Assembly: GCA_034431765.1 (NCBI GenBank)
Contig: DAOUDD010000187.1
Span: 94,451 to 158,450, forward strand
DNA from: DASYAN01 sp034431765
Lineage (GTDB): Bacteria > Chloroflexota > Ktedonobacteria > Ktedonobacterales > Ktedonobacteraceae
Direction: 5' to 3'
Length of the DNA stretch: 64,000 nucleotides
A model generated the notes under the pieces. It worked only from the letters and a program-made list of their open reading frames with translations. It searched no databases and was not told the origin of the DNA. Shown in pieces: positions 16,110 through 24,921 of the stretch. The stretch's first letter is position 1. Every line of letters starts with the position of its first letter. A program made the translations under genes and the position numbers.

Positions 16110-16413
16110 AGCAGAAGATAAACCTTCGTTTTTGTGTGATAGAGAACGCAGCCAGAGCCGCAAGCGCCAGGAGAAGAACCGCTGGCTCACAACGAGATAT
16201 ACTGCGAGTAGCTGTAACCAGCTTCGACAGAAGCGGCACTCTGTCAGCCAACCCCTTCGTTTCCGCATGAGGCAAAAGTCTCTCTCTACCAGATCTCCAG
16301 GCAATTGATACTGATAGAGCACTCATTTACATCCGTGGTTACGCCTAGAGACTGTCTTTTATTGTATCAGAGAGTGTGTTAGAGGTGCAACAACGCATCC
16401 TGCCCCCCACCGT
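16110..16413. other. 304-base gap between phosphatase and DUF929 genes
   Basis: Apart from the untrusted 5' extension of the phosphatase frame, I see no gene, repeat or strong hairpin here. Confidence 0.4.
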
Positions 16414-17421
16414 TTACTCCTGGCGACGGACAAGAGCATCCTGCTGACTACCAATGCTCGCAAAATGTTGTTCAACAGGAGCTACCTGCGCCTTTGGCAG
16501 TGAATTCTGAATTTGCGGAACAGTTCCAGAGGTACAGACAGCCGCCGGCTGATTTTGCGTGAGCGAGCAGATGGCCGCCGTCATATAGTTTGCTCCACCT
16601 AGAATGCTTTTCGCAAAATCAGAGTTCTTATCGTTGAGCTGCTTCACAATATCCTGATGAGAGGTGCCAATCAGCAAATTATAGTCGTAGTATGCACCAA
16701 CTGACACAATTTGATTGCCATAGCTGATAAAGGGAAAAGAACCAGCACGATCTGTATATGGAGGTGCATCATATGTATTTACTATCTGTTGCTGTTCAGG
16801 AGAAAGTTTCTCAAGTTCCTTGGGAGGTTGACTATTATCCTGCACTTCAACAGGCACAAAGTCCAGATATTGACTGGTGTAGGTACTCTTGTCGAAGGTA
16901 TAAGTCGGCACATTGCCCTCAGAAGCAAGTATAGCATCTAGCGAACTAAAAGTACCAAAGCGGCTCAATGCAACGATCAACGACCAGCGCTGTGCAGCGC
17001 AGTATGGGCAGAACTCTCCTCCCATATAGAAAACCTGAGGTTTCCCACTATTCCCCTTCAACACTGGAGTACCCTTTACAGGCTTAAGTAAGGAACTCAT
17101 AGTATCACTCACATCACCCCGACCAACACTAGAGAGTGTGTCTGACTTGATCGAAGTGAGTGTTTTAAATACACCTGGATCTGCCTTAACCGCAGTATTC
17201 CCCTTTGGCTGATTGGCGATGAAGATGATCAACCCCACGGCTGCCAGGACCAGTACCATGGTACCAATGATAACAGGCCAGGGATTCGAGCGTGCAGTTC
17301 GCCTTGCTCGTCTGCGTGCCGGGGAAGTCGTCGTCTGGCGCGTATTTCCAGGCTGCCGCTGCTGGCGCACTCGCTCTCTGCGCTGCGCGGCAGAACCCAA
17401 TTGTTGTTTTGTATTTGCCAT
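16414..17421 (-). CDS. DUF929 membrane-anchored thioredoxin-fold protein
   Basis: I choose the ATG at 17421, where GAGG lies 8 bases upstream. The 335-residue protein has a basic cytoplasmic start (RRERVRQQRQ, ARRRARRTAR), one transmembrane helix at about 49-72, and an extracytoplasmic domain. PQVFYMGGEFCPYCAAQRWSLI near residue 130 is the DUF929 signature: a thioredoxin-like strand followed by a CxxC motif (CPYC). A second Cys pair (AICSL and AAVCTSG) sits near the C-terminus. A disulfide oxidoreductase role outside the membrane is likely. A VKOR gene, the usual regenerator of such proteins, lies at 34194. Confidence 0.8.
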   Translation of the reverse strand: MANTKQQLGSAAQRRERVRQQRQPGNTRQTTTSPARRRARRTARSNPWPVIIGTMVLVLAAVGLIIFIANQPKGNTAVKADPGVFKTLTSIKSDTLSSVGRGDVSDTMSSLLKPVKGTPVLKGNSGKPQVFYMGGEFCPYCAAQRWSLIVALSRFGTFSSLDAILASEGNVPTYTFDKSTYTSQYLDFVPVEVQDNSQPPKELEKLSPEQQQIVNTYDAPPYTDRAGSFPFISYGNQIVSVGAYYDYNLLIGTSHQDIVKQLNDKNSDFAKSILGGANYMTAAICSLTQNQPAAVCTSGTVPQIQNSLPKAQVAPVEQHFASIGSQQDALVRRQE

Positions 17422-17659
17422 TTTGAAAACCTCGTGCAATGTGAAATCAAACAAACTATCTATCTATTGTAACACAGCAGAGATAGATTATGTATACAGA
17501 CACTCTTTCGCTCATTCTGATGGTCATAAGCTTTCTACATATATACATCCATTATATCGAAGTCTTCATGCTATTTCCTATACAAGAACAGGTTAGTAGC
17601 TTTGGTTGCCAGTGCTTTAACAACTTTTTTGCACAGACCGAAAAAGCTCTTACTAGTGC

Positions 17660-17688
17660 TTGACAAAGCACGAGGAATAGAGTACAAT
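17660..17688 (+). promoter_or_regulatory. tRNA-Glu promoter
   Basis: Perfect -35 TTGACA (17660-17665), 17-base spacer, and TACAAT (17683-17688); start expected near 17695, 15 bases before the tRNA. Confidence 0.8.
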
Positions 17689-17709
17689 CCTACCCGTTGA
17701 TAGAGATAT

Positions 17710-17783
17710 GCCTCGTTCGTCTAGTGGCCCAGGACATCGCCCTTTCAAGGCGGAGATCACGGGTTCGAATCCCGTACGAGGTA
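17710..17783 (+). tRNA. tRNA-Glu (anticodon TTC)
   Basis: A 74-base cloverleaf with acceptor GCCTCGT paired to ACGAGGT (first pair G-U), D-arm GTCTAGTGGCC, anticodon loop CTTTCAA, and T-arm GGGTTCGAATCCC. CCA is not encoded (the genome continues CTA). An ATG at 17708 opens a frame that runs through this tRNA into moeA; it is an artefact. Confidence 0.95.
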
Positions 17784-17792
17784 CTATTTGTG

Positions 17793-17836
17793 GAGAAGCC
17801 TGGCACCACGCCTTATTTTCGTGTGCCAGGCTTCTC
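17793..17836 (+). terminator. long hairpin between tRNA-Glu and moeA
   Basis: A perfect 14-bp stem (17793-17806 with 17823-17836) and 16-base loop is followed by TATTTCTGTTT. It probably ends the tRNA transcript; moeA starts 21 bases later. Confidence 0.65.
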
Positions 17837-17857
17837 TATTTCTGTTTGGAGAAATCT

Positions 17858-19078
17858 ATGCTCAGCGTTGAAGATGCTCTCACCAGTATTTTAAGCGGAA
17901 TTACTCCCCTCACTTCAACCTCCTTACCACTAGCGGAAACGCGTGGGTTAGTGCTGGCTCAAGATGTTATCGCGCATGAAACGATTCCTCCGTTTGCCAA
18001 TTCCGCGATGGATGGCTTTGCTCTGCGTAGTCGTGATAGTAAGATTGTGAATGGGCAATCTCCACGGATTCAAGTTATAGGGAGCATAGCAGCAGGAAGT
18101 ATGCCTACTGTAGAGGTTACAGCAGGGACAGCAATGCGCATTATGACAGGTGCACCAATTCCACCTGGGGCTGATACCGTTATCCAGATCGAACTGACAC
18201 AGCCCGTCGAATCTCAACAAGACCAAATTGAGCTTTTTCAGGAGGTTCCAGCAGGCAACAATATTCGCCCAGCAGGGGAAGATATGCAGCCGGGGCAGCT
18301 CGTGCTCTCCCACGGCACCACTATCGACTCCTGGGAAATTGGTCTCCTGGGAACGCTTGGTTGGGCAACAGTACCCGTGATACGTCGAGCACGGGTGGCA
18401 ATTTTGAGCACAGGGGATGAAATTATTGAGATTGACCAGCCTTTACAACCGGGCAAAATTCGCAACAGCAACGGCTATATGCTCGCCAGTGCTATTCGTA
18501 GTACCGGTGCCGAAGCACACCAACTGGGAATCGCGCGCGACACAACCGAAAGCTTACAGGAGATGCTGAGCAAAGCTGCCCACTACGATCTTATCCTTAC
18601 CTCAGGAGGTGTCTCTGTTGGTGATTTTGACCTGGTTAAACAGATGATACGTGAGCAAGGAGAGATAGATTTCTGGCGCATCAATATAAAACCTGGAAAA
18701 CCTGTTGCTTTTGGCACACTTAATGGCGTTCCGTTGCTTGGGCTACCAGGAAATCCCGTATCAAGTGCAATAACATTCGAGCTATTTGGTCGTCCACTAC
18801 TACGGAAATTGCAAGGGCATAGCTCTCTTTATAAACCACAGGTCGAAGTGATTGTTACAGATGGCATTAAGGAACGCTCACAACGCAGACAGTATATACG
18901 TGCTCGTGTAGAGCAACGTGATGGACGCTTTATCGCCACCACCACTGGCAACCAGGGTTCCAACTTGCTCACATCATTACGAAACGCCAACGCCCTGCTT
19001 GTCGTTCCTGAAAATAGTCTGGAAATTCCTCCTGGAGGCACGCTTCAAGCCATAATGCTCCACTGGTCTGAAGACTGA
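17858..19078 (+). CDS. moeA: molybdopterin molybdotransferase
   Basis: The start is the ATG at 17858 behind TTGGAG; the longer frame from 17708 lies in the tRNA. The 406-residue protein fits MoeA, which inserts molybdate into adenylylated molybdopterin. Signatures in order: PPFANSAMDGFALRS, RIMTGAPIPPGADTVI, AGNNIRPAGEDM, the TGDEI and GKIRNSNGYML subdomain, TSGGVSVGDFD, and KPGKPVAFG with LLGLPGNPVSS. The last domain (KPQVEVIVTDGI onward) is domain IV. No other moa/moe gene or molybdoenzyme is adjacent. Only a long hairpin stands between it and tRNA-Glu. Confidence 0.95.
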   Translation: MLSVEDALTSILSGITPLTSTSLPLAETRGLVLAQDVIAHETIPPFANSAMDGFALRSRDSKIVNGQSPRIQVIGSIAAGSMPTVEVTAGTAMRIMTGAPIPPGADTVIQIELTQPVESQQDQIELFQEVPAGNNIRPAGEDMQPGQLVLSHGTTIDSWEIGLLGTLGWATVPVIRRARVAILSTGDEIIEIDQPLQPGKIRNSNGYMLASAIRSTGAEAHQLGIARDTTESLQEMLSKAAHYDLILTSGGVSVGDFDLVKQMIREQGEIDFWRINIKPGKPVAFGTLNGVPLLGLPGNPVSSAITFELFGRPLLRKLQGHSSLYKPQVEVIVTDGIKERSQRRQYIRARVEQRDGRFIATTTGNQGSNLLTSLRNANALLVVPENSLEIPPGGTLQAIMLHWSED

Positions 19079-19098
19079 GGCCAACAGCAGTGAAAAGG

Positions 19099-20130
19099 TC
19101 ACATAGATTGCTTGTTAAACAGCCGGTAGCGTAACTGGTCACGCGATATATGTAACAGAGCAGCGGCATGAACCTGATTTCCCTGACAGTGAGCCAGAGC
19201 TTCTTGCATAAAAGTCTTTTCAATAGTGCGCAGGAAATCAGGCAAATTCACGCCCTCATGTGGTAGATGGAGTTGTTGTCGTACCTCTTCGAGACGGAGA
19301 CTCTCGTTACTGGATGCTGCACGGACCTCTACTGGCAGATCTTTTGGAAGAATGAGATGATTGTTGCACATAATTTGCCCAAGCTGTAAAACGCTCCATA
19401 GTTGACGGATATTGCCCGGCCAGCTATAACGTAAGAGATACTGCATAGCTTCTGAACTGATATGCAAAGGTTCTCCACTAGCAGCACGCAGTTTTGAGAG
19501 AAAATGTTCTACTAGCAATTCGATATCTTCCATGCGCTCACGCAATGGAGGCAGATGGATAGTCACCACATTGAGGCGATAGAAGAGATCATTGCGAAAA
19601 AGGTGTTGTGTGACAGCAGCCTGTAGATCGATATTTGTCGCCGAGATCACTCGTAGGTCAACCTGTTGCTCTTTTGTACTGCCGACACGATGAAAACGGC
19701 GAGTTTCGAGAAAACGTAACAGCTTCGCTTGTAGAATCATGGGCATGGAACCGATTTCGTCGAGAAAGAGCGTCCCTTGATGGGCACGTAGTAGATGGCC
19801 TGCACGCGACTCTTTTGCATCAGTAAAAGCACCCATCTCGACCCCAAACAGCTCACTCTCTAGAAGAGTTTCAGGAATGGCAGCACAATTAATGGGTACA
19901 AAAGAATGGGCTGCCCTATTACTTATAGCATGAATAGCACTCGCAACAACATCTTTGCCGGTTCCACTCTCCCCCTGTAGCAAAACTGTTGTATCTGGGT
20001 AATGTGCAACCTGTCGCACCAATGCAGTAACCTGTTGAATGGCAGGACTACGTCCAATAATTACGTGGGTAAGGAGCTGTTCACATTCTTCAGAAGTAAC
20101 AGCATCAACTGCTGTCAGCGTAGATGTCAT
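19099..20130 (-). CDS. sigma54-type AAA+ transcription activator with Fis HTH, no receiver domain
   Basis: The ATG at 20130 is preceded by GGAGG at 7 bases, so I use it (343 residues). From residue 23 the central AAA+ domain is complete: Walker A GESGTGKD, GTLFLDEIGS Walker B, RVISATNIDL sensor I, FRNDLFYRLNV and the R-finger region. The C-terminal GNQVHAAALLHISRDQLRYRL is a Fis-type helix-turn-helix. The sigma54-contacting loop, normally GAFTGA, reads GAFTDA. There is no N-terminal receiver or ligand domain beyond about 20 residues, so activity is probably set by amount or by a partner. The DUF4388 gene lies 177 bases upstream on the same strand. Confidence 0.85.
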   Translation of the reverse strand: MTSTLTAVDAVTSEECEQLLTHVIIGRSPAIQQVTALVRQVAHYPDTTVLLQGESGTGKDVVASAIHAISNRAAHSFVPINCAAIPETLLESELFGVEMGAFTDAKESRAGHLLRAHQGTLFLDEIGSMPMILQAKLLRFLETRRFHRVGSTKEQQVDLRVISATNIDLQAAVTQHLFRNDLFYRLNVVTIHLPPLRERMEDIELLVEHFLSKLRAASGEPLHISSEAMQYLLRYSWPGNIRQLWSVLQLGQIMCNNHLILPKDLPVEVRAASSNESLRLEEVRQQLHLPHEGVNLPDFLRTIEKTFMQEALAHCQGNQVHAAALLHISRDQLRYRLFNKQSM

Positions 20131-20307
20131 CTTATCCCCTCCACTACTATACACTCCACATCTGAATATATTGCCCAATCCCAATTTTCACAATCACAGC
20201 TACAGTATAAATCTTATACAATGCATCTTTTTTTAATAGAGAACGTGAGCGCACTATATTTCAATTATAGGGAGTGACACATCGCGTTCTCTAAAAAAGC
20301 TTCTCTA

Positions 20308-21786
20308 CTAATGATCGTTGCTTGCTGGGACAAAGGTGTTATGCGAGGCTGCAAGAGGTCCTCCTGCTTGTAAAGGGCGAAGCGGTTGTGGAGTTGTAAT
20401 CCAGCCTTGTCCAGGAACGAATGTTGCGCCATTGCCACCGTTACCCCACTGTGACTCTGTCTCAAACGGAAATTGACCTGCTACGTCTGAAGAGGGAAGC
20501 GCCGGAACTGAGGCTGCCCATGGTGCCGCTGTTGTTGCGGCAGATCCAGGAGCGACATAGCCGTTGCTCCAGCTAGAGGAGGTGGCTTCGCGTGCAGTAG
20601 AGGCAACCTGAGCCTGAAGCTGCTCAGGAGTTCCCACATGAACAATCCCCTCAGCAACAAGTTCACCGGCAACCTGACGGAGAGCAGTAGGATCAACGTG
20701 CAATATTTGACAAGCGTCCTGCAGTGTCGTCTGTCCATCGGCACAGGTAAGTAAGCGCCACTGGTCTGGTGTAATCTGCGCTTGCGGATTCGGCTCACGT
20801 AATCCAGAGAAATCGACCGGCATCAACACCATTTCTGGACGCATAAAAGAGGTATCAACACATTTAGGGGGTACTGGATACATAACTGGAACAGCCTGAA
20901 TAGTCTGTTCAGAAGGAGAGAGTGCATCAGGCTCCATGAGTGCTGCAAAGCTTACCTCGGATGATCCATGTTCATCTTGAATAGAAGAAGAGGCTAACTC
21001 GCTTCTCTCAAAAGAAACCTGTGCGAGTGCTTCAGTTGCCGGAAGAGACGTTACTAATGGGGAATCCGCAAGGATGTCTTGCTCAATAAATTGTGATGCT
21101 TCCATTAACGTTGGCAGACGTGAAATATCCGCTGCTGACAACCTTGACGTTGTTGGAGACTGTTGCTGTACCTGCTGTATATTTTCTGATCGTGTTGGCA
21201 CGGCGTTTTGCGTCCCCTTAAAAGCAACTGTACTATATGTAGCAGGTGCTTTCTGTGTAGGTTGCAAAGAGACAGAAACGGCTGCTATAGATCCAGTAGA
21301 TTGAGCGGGCACAGAGGCAGGAGTAGCGATCTGCAGCAAAGAGGAGACAGACATTGATACTAGGAGACGATCAGAAGGTGCAGGTCTATCTTCTTCAAAG
21401 TATATTTCACCGTTTTCCCACAGGAGCAGTGCTTGCAACACATCGAGAGCCTTCTGCATTGCCCAACTTCGCAACTGTTCCCGTGTACAGTAATTACGGT
21501 TCATCAACTCAAGCGCAACACGTGTTTCGCTCTGCATATCAGCATGTAAAACTGATCGAGTCTCTTGTAGAGCTTCAGGAGAAATAACCTTATCCTGGAG
21601 AAGCCGTTCGCCGAGAGTTGCGGTAGTACGCACAGGGCCAATACATAATAACCGACCTGCTCTAAAATAGAGTTCAACCCATGTACTTCCCTGCTTTATC
21701 ACCAGCAAACCGGTCTTCTCATGCGTCTCGACCCGTCGTAACACATTTCCTAGACTGAACTGCTCTAAAGTACCTAGTAGTGACAC
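20308..21786 (-). CDS. DUF4388 protein with long disordered C-terminal half
   Basis: A 492-residue product starting with GTG. Residues 1-150 match DUF4388 (PATAN-like): SLLGTLEQFSLGNVLRRVETHEKTGLLVI, ELYFRAGRLLCIG, GERLLQ, ALLLWENGEIYFEEDRP. In known proteins this domain occurs with response regulators and gliding/pilus regulators. A second folded stretch near 340-395 (PDQWRLLTCADGQTTLQDACQILHVD) looks like a winged-helix repeat often found with it. The rest is Ser/Ala/Pro/Gln-rich, with a Trp/Gly/Asn-rich end. It may be a regulatory partner of the neighbouring AAA+ activator; that link rests on position only. Confidence 0.75.
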   Translation of the reverse strand: MSLLGTLEQFSLGNVLRRVETHEKTGLLVIKQGSTWVELYFRAGRLLCIGPVRTTATLGERLLQDKVISPEALQETRSVLHADMQSETRVALELMNRNYCTREQLRSWAMQKALDVLQALLLWENGEIYFEEDRPAPSDRLLVSMSVSSLLQIATPASVPAQSTGSIAAVSVSLQPTQKAPATYSTVAFKGTQNAVPTRSENIQQVQQQSPTTSRLSAADISRLPTLMEASQFIEQDILADSPLVTSLPATEALAQVSFERSELASSSIQDEHGSSEVSFAALMEPDALSPSEQTIQAVPVMYPVPPKCVDTSFMRPEMVLMPVDFSGLREPNPQAQITPDQWRLLTCADGQTTLQDACQILHVDPTALRQVAGELVAEGIVHVGTPEQLQAQVASTAREATSSSWSNGYVAPGSAATTAAPWAASVPALPSSDVAGQFPFETESQWGNGGNGATFVPGQGWITTPQPLRPLQAGGPLAASHNTFVPASNDH

Positions 21787-21940
21787 TCTACTTCACCGTC
21801 CGTCTGAAAAACGACTCTTGCGCACAACACAAATTCATAAACATCCTATTCATGCTCACCTCAATTGCGTAAGAGCCAACTACCATGCATACTCTAAGGA
21901 ACCTGTTTTTCCTCGCGTGCAGCATCGCGAGTAAAACAAG

Positions 21941-21965
21941 TTCAGGGCAGACATGCTACCCTGAA
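21941..21965 (-). terminator. hairpin after tRNA-Ser
   Basis: On the minus strand TTCAGGG pairs with CCCTGAA two bases beyond the tRNA, followed by CTTGTTTT. Confidence 0.5.
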
Positions 21966-21966
21966 A

Positions 21967-22050
21967 CGGAAGGAGAGGGATTCGAACCCCCGGGGCTATT
22001 AACCCAGCTGTTTTCAAGACAGCCGCAATCGACCACTCTGCCATCCTTCC
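21967..22050 (-). tRNA. tRNA-Ser (anticodon TGA)
   Basis: On the minus strand: acceptor GGAAGGA paired with TCCTTCC, discriminator G typical of Ser, D-arm GGCAGAGTGGTCGATTGC, anticodon stem GCTGT/ACAGC with loop CTTGAAA, an extra arm, and T-arm GGTTCGAATCC. It lies 87 bases downstream of serS on the same strand. Confidence 0.95.
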
Positions 22051-22137
22051 GCAGACTACTATACCACAACTGTTCCCAATTTGGAAGAGGGTATAGACCT
22101 TTTGTCTGCGTTTTTCTATTTTCCTCAAAACAAACAC

Positions 22138-23406
22138 TCAAGGAGGCGTCAGCAAGGAGGTTCCTACATATGGGCGCAACACTTTTGGAATGATCACTGA
22201 GCCATCTGCCTGCTGATAATGCTCCAGGATGGCGGCAAATGTTCGGCCGACAGCCAATCCAGAACCATTAAGGGTATGCAGGTAATGAGGGCGTACACTA
22301 CTTTCTGGTCGATAACGGATGTTCGCTCTCCTGGCCTGGAAAGTCTCACAATTGCTGAGAGAAGAAACCTCAACAAATGCTTCTTGCCCTGGCATCCAAA
22401 CCTCAATATCAAACGCTTTTGCGGCTGCAAATGGAAGATGTGCAGCATGGAGTGCCACTACGCGATACGGTAGCTCTAATCGCTGCAGGATGCTTTCCGC
22501 ATGAAGAGTCATCTGATCCAGAACAATGTAGGATGCTTCAGGGGTCGCTAGTTGAAAGAGTTCAACTTTATTGAATTGATGCAGGCGTAGTAATCCTCGG
22601 TTTTGCCGTGCAGCAGAGCCGGCTTCGCGTCTGAAGGCCGTCGTCCACGCAACATAGCGTAGGGGTAAGGCGTTTTCAGAGATAATAGCGTCTGTATGCA
22701 TTCCCACAAGAGGCACTTCAGCGGTTGGATTCAAATATAATTCATCCTCAGTACAGGCATAGGTCTGATCTTCAAATTTAGGCAATTGTCCTGCACCAAT
22801 CATCACCGAGCGCTTGACCAGTTGAGGCGGCATGACTTCAGTATAACCATGTTCACGCGTGTGCACATCCAACATGAAAGAGATAAGCCCACGTTCCAGA
22901 CGTGCTCCCCATCCTTTCAGAGCCACAAAACGGCTTCCTGCCACTCGCACACCGCTCTCGGCATCAAGGATACCCAGACGCTCACCCAGTTCCCAATGTG
23001 GCTGCAACTCAAAATGAAATGTGGGGATCTCCCCCCAGCGCCGCACCTCGTCACCCATCACACCATTATCTTCCTCTTTTACACTTGCATGCGGAATATT
23101 AGGCAAACTGAGCAGGAGAAACTGCAAGCGCGTATCGATGTCAGAGCTTTGTAACTCAATATGACGGATATCTTCTGTCGTCGCTTTGATCTGTGCGTTG
23201 AGCCCAGGTCGTCCCTCAACAGCTTGTGCACGGACAGTAGCCTTGAGCTTTTTCAGGGCTGTATACAGACCATCACTTCGAGTGAGAAGGCCACGGCGCT
23301 GCTCTGCTAAGCGCAAAATATCGTCAATGTTTCTCGTATCCTGTCGCTTACGCAACGCTTCACGCACCACATCTGGATGTTCACAAATAAAGTCAAGACT
23401 CAACAT
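22138..23406 (-). CDS. serS: seryl-tRNA synthetase
   Basis: A 422-residue class II synthetase that charges tRNA-Ser (and tRNA-Sec). The N-terminal coiled-coil arm (residues about 30-100), which contacts the long variable arm of tRNA-Ser, is present. Motif 1 (GYTEVMPPQLV), motif 2 (WTTAFRREAGSAARQNRGLLRLHQFNKVELF) and motif 3 (GSGLAVGRTFAAILEHYQ) are all intact. ANIRYRPES replaces the usual ARRAN-x-RYR with no loss. The leader has no T-box. Its product and its substrate tRNA are encoded side by side. Confidence 0.97.
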   Translation of the reverse strand: MLSLDFICEHPDVVREALRKRQDTRNIDDILRLAEQRRGLLTRSDGLYTALKKLKATVRAQAVEGRPGLNAQIKATTEDIRHIELQSSDIDTRLQFLLLSLPNIPHASVKEEDNGVMGDEVRRWGEIPTFHFELQPHWELGERLGILDAESGVRVAGSRFVALKGWGARLERGLISFMLDVHTREHGYTEVMPPQLVKRSVMIGAGQLPKFEDQTYACTEDELYLNPTAEVPLVGMHTDAIISENALPLRYVAWTTAFRREAGSAARQNRGLLRLHQFNKVELFQLATPEASYIVLDQMTLHAESILQRLELPYRVVALHAAHLPFAAAKAFDIEVWMPGQEAFVEVSSLSNCETFQARRANIRYRPESSVRPHYLHTLNGSGLAVGRTFAAILEHYQQADGSVIIPKVLRPYVGTSLLTPP

Positions 23407-23566
23407 ACCTACACTATTTCCTCTTCATTTCATTACAAAATTTCGTATATCATTTTACCTACATATAGAGTCTTTTTTCTGAAAAACATACCCTGTCCTT
23501 TCCATACCATATCATCTACAATACATAGACGTATAGTTGCTTGAAATTAGAGGAGACATACATTCA

Positions 23567-24193
23567 ATGGCCGCCACGATGCAATTGCTCTGCTCAACGG
23601 GTGCCTTCAGTCGTTACCCTGATTATACAAACTATCAGGCTATTCTTGAATACGGTTCCTCTCTTGACGTTGATGGATTTGAGTTGATGTTTTACCCTGA
23701 TTGGTACTCTAAAGTTGCAGAGATTGGTACGGCTTTACAGGCCTCTGGATTACGCTTTCCAGCGATGCACACTGACAAAAACATTGGCACACTGCTGGGA
23801 AAAGTTGAACGGCAAGACCAGAAACGCGGCATCCGCTATTTAGAAGAAAACTGTCAGCTTGCCTCTATGCTAGACATACAACTGCTTGTCATACACATCT
23901 TGGGCTGGCCGGAACTGGATGATCAACTGGAACGTAACCTCTCACATCTGCACACTTGCCTGGATATTGCCGCGCACTATAACATGGATGTGGCAATCGA
24001 AACTATTCCCTGCCGCCTCAATGATCCCCTCAGCAACGTCTATAGCGCATATAAAACAGATACACGCTGCGTTATAACTCTGGACACCGAATTTCTAGCT
24101 AGTTCTCAGCAATTAGCCACTGCCTTTACCTCTGAGTGGCTTTTGTTCTGCTATAGAAAATCCTCCTCAATACCATCAGAGCAACGTCTGTAA
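23567..24193 (+). CDS. sugar phosphate isomerase/epimerase-like TIM-barrel protein, probably C-terminally truncated
   Basis: The ATG at 23567 follows AGAGGAGA. The 208 residues follow the AP-endonuclease-2/sugar isomerase TIM barrel: LLCSTGAFS, DVDGFELMFYPDWY, RFPAMHTDKNIG, LLVIHILGWPE, DVAIETIP and VITLDTEFLA, i.e. strands one to seven with metal-binding Glu/His/Asp positions. Full members have about 260-280 residues and continue with an H-V/I-H-I-KD strand. Here the sequence turns into FCYRKSSSIPSEQRL and stops, so a frameshift or truncation near 24130 is likely. No continuation was recognised in the other frames. Confidence 0.65.
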   Translation: MAATMQLLCSTGAFSRYPDYTNYQAILEYGSSLDVDGFELMFYPDWYSKVAEIGTALQASGLRFPAMHTDKNIGTLLGKVERQDQKRGIRYLEENCQLASMLDIQLLVIHILGWPELDDQLERNLSHLHTCLDIAAHYNMDVAIETIPCRLNDPLSNVYSAYKTDTRCVITLDTEFLASSQQLATAFTSEWLLFCYRKSSSIPSEQRL

Positions 24194-24393
24194 CACGACG
24201 CGATGGAGAATGACAATAGAGAGATACAAGGTACCCCTTACTGCTCCAGATCACATCAAGGGAACGAACAGCGAGAAATGTAGCAAGCGTTCACGCCTTC
24301 TGGCTCATTGTATTGTTCCCAAAGAGATGCTGTCAAAATATGTCTACTTGCATTTGTTACAAGATAGCTAACGCTCCAAAATTAGATTGCGCT

Positions 24394-24726
24394 TTAACGT
24401 CTGCCAATGCCAAACCAGATAACGACTATACCGAGTAGAATGATAGCGATGCCGAGCAGATCGCCTCTGTCAGGCTGAAATCGGTCAAAGAGACGTGCCC
24501 ACAGTACGGCAACAAGAATAAAAACACCTCCATAGATCGCATACGATCTACCAAAAGAAAACACTTGCAGCGTATTGACGAGCATATACAGTGCTAGAAC
24601 ACCTGCTCCGAGCGCAAGCCACCATAAAGGTTTCCCTTCTTTCACGACTTTCCAGCCAAGCAACAGACCACTACTCTCACAGATCGCTGCACATACAAAC
24701 AGTATAATTGCAAAGATGACACGCAT
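24394..24726 (-). CDS. YnfA/UPF0060 family small membrane protein
   Basis: The ATG at 24726 sits behind GGAG and gives 110 residues, the usual length. Four transmembrane helices are evident. Family marks are EssGLLLGWKVVKEGKPLWWLALGAG (usual E-x-G-x-Y-L-x-W-R-x-G-K), then FGRSYAIYGGVFILVAVLWARLFDRFQPDRGD and a final IIxLGIVVIWFG helix. YnfA proteins belong to the small-multidrug-resistance superfamily, but the transported substrate is mostly unknown. Confidence 0.88.
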   Translation of the reverse strand: MRVIFAIILFVCAAICESSGLLLGWKVVKEGKPLWWLALGAGVLALYMLVNTLQVFSFGRSYAIYGGVFILVAVLWARLFDRFQPDRGDLLGIAIILLGIVVIWFGIGRR

Positions 24727-24921
24727 ACATTTCTCTCCAACAAAGACAAGAGTGATGAACACAACTCGATTTGTCTTTTCATCACAAACAAAACGCTATC
24801 GGTCATTATATACTTCTTACTTAAAGCACACCCACCTCAGTGTGTGGAAAAGATGTTTCGCACGTCTATTATGTTAGTAGCCAGGTTACAGGGGCTGCTT
24901 AACAAGGAACAGGGCATAAAG

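Noticed and set aside
16110..16322. A 71-codon N-terminal extension of the histidine phosphatase
   Set aside because: The family starts at the RHGQT strand; the extension is Arg/Leu/Ser-rich with no similarity or ribosome site.
17708..17857. An in-frame ATG at 17708 extends moeA by 50 codons
   Set aside because: The extension reads through tRNA-Glu and its terminator; the ATG at 17858 has a good ribosome site and matches the MoeA start.
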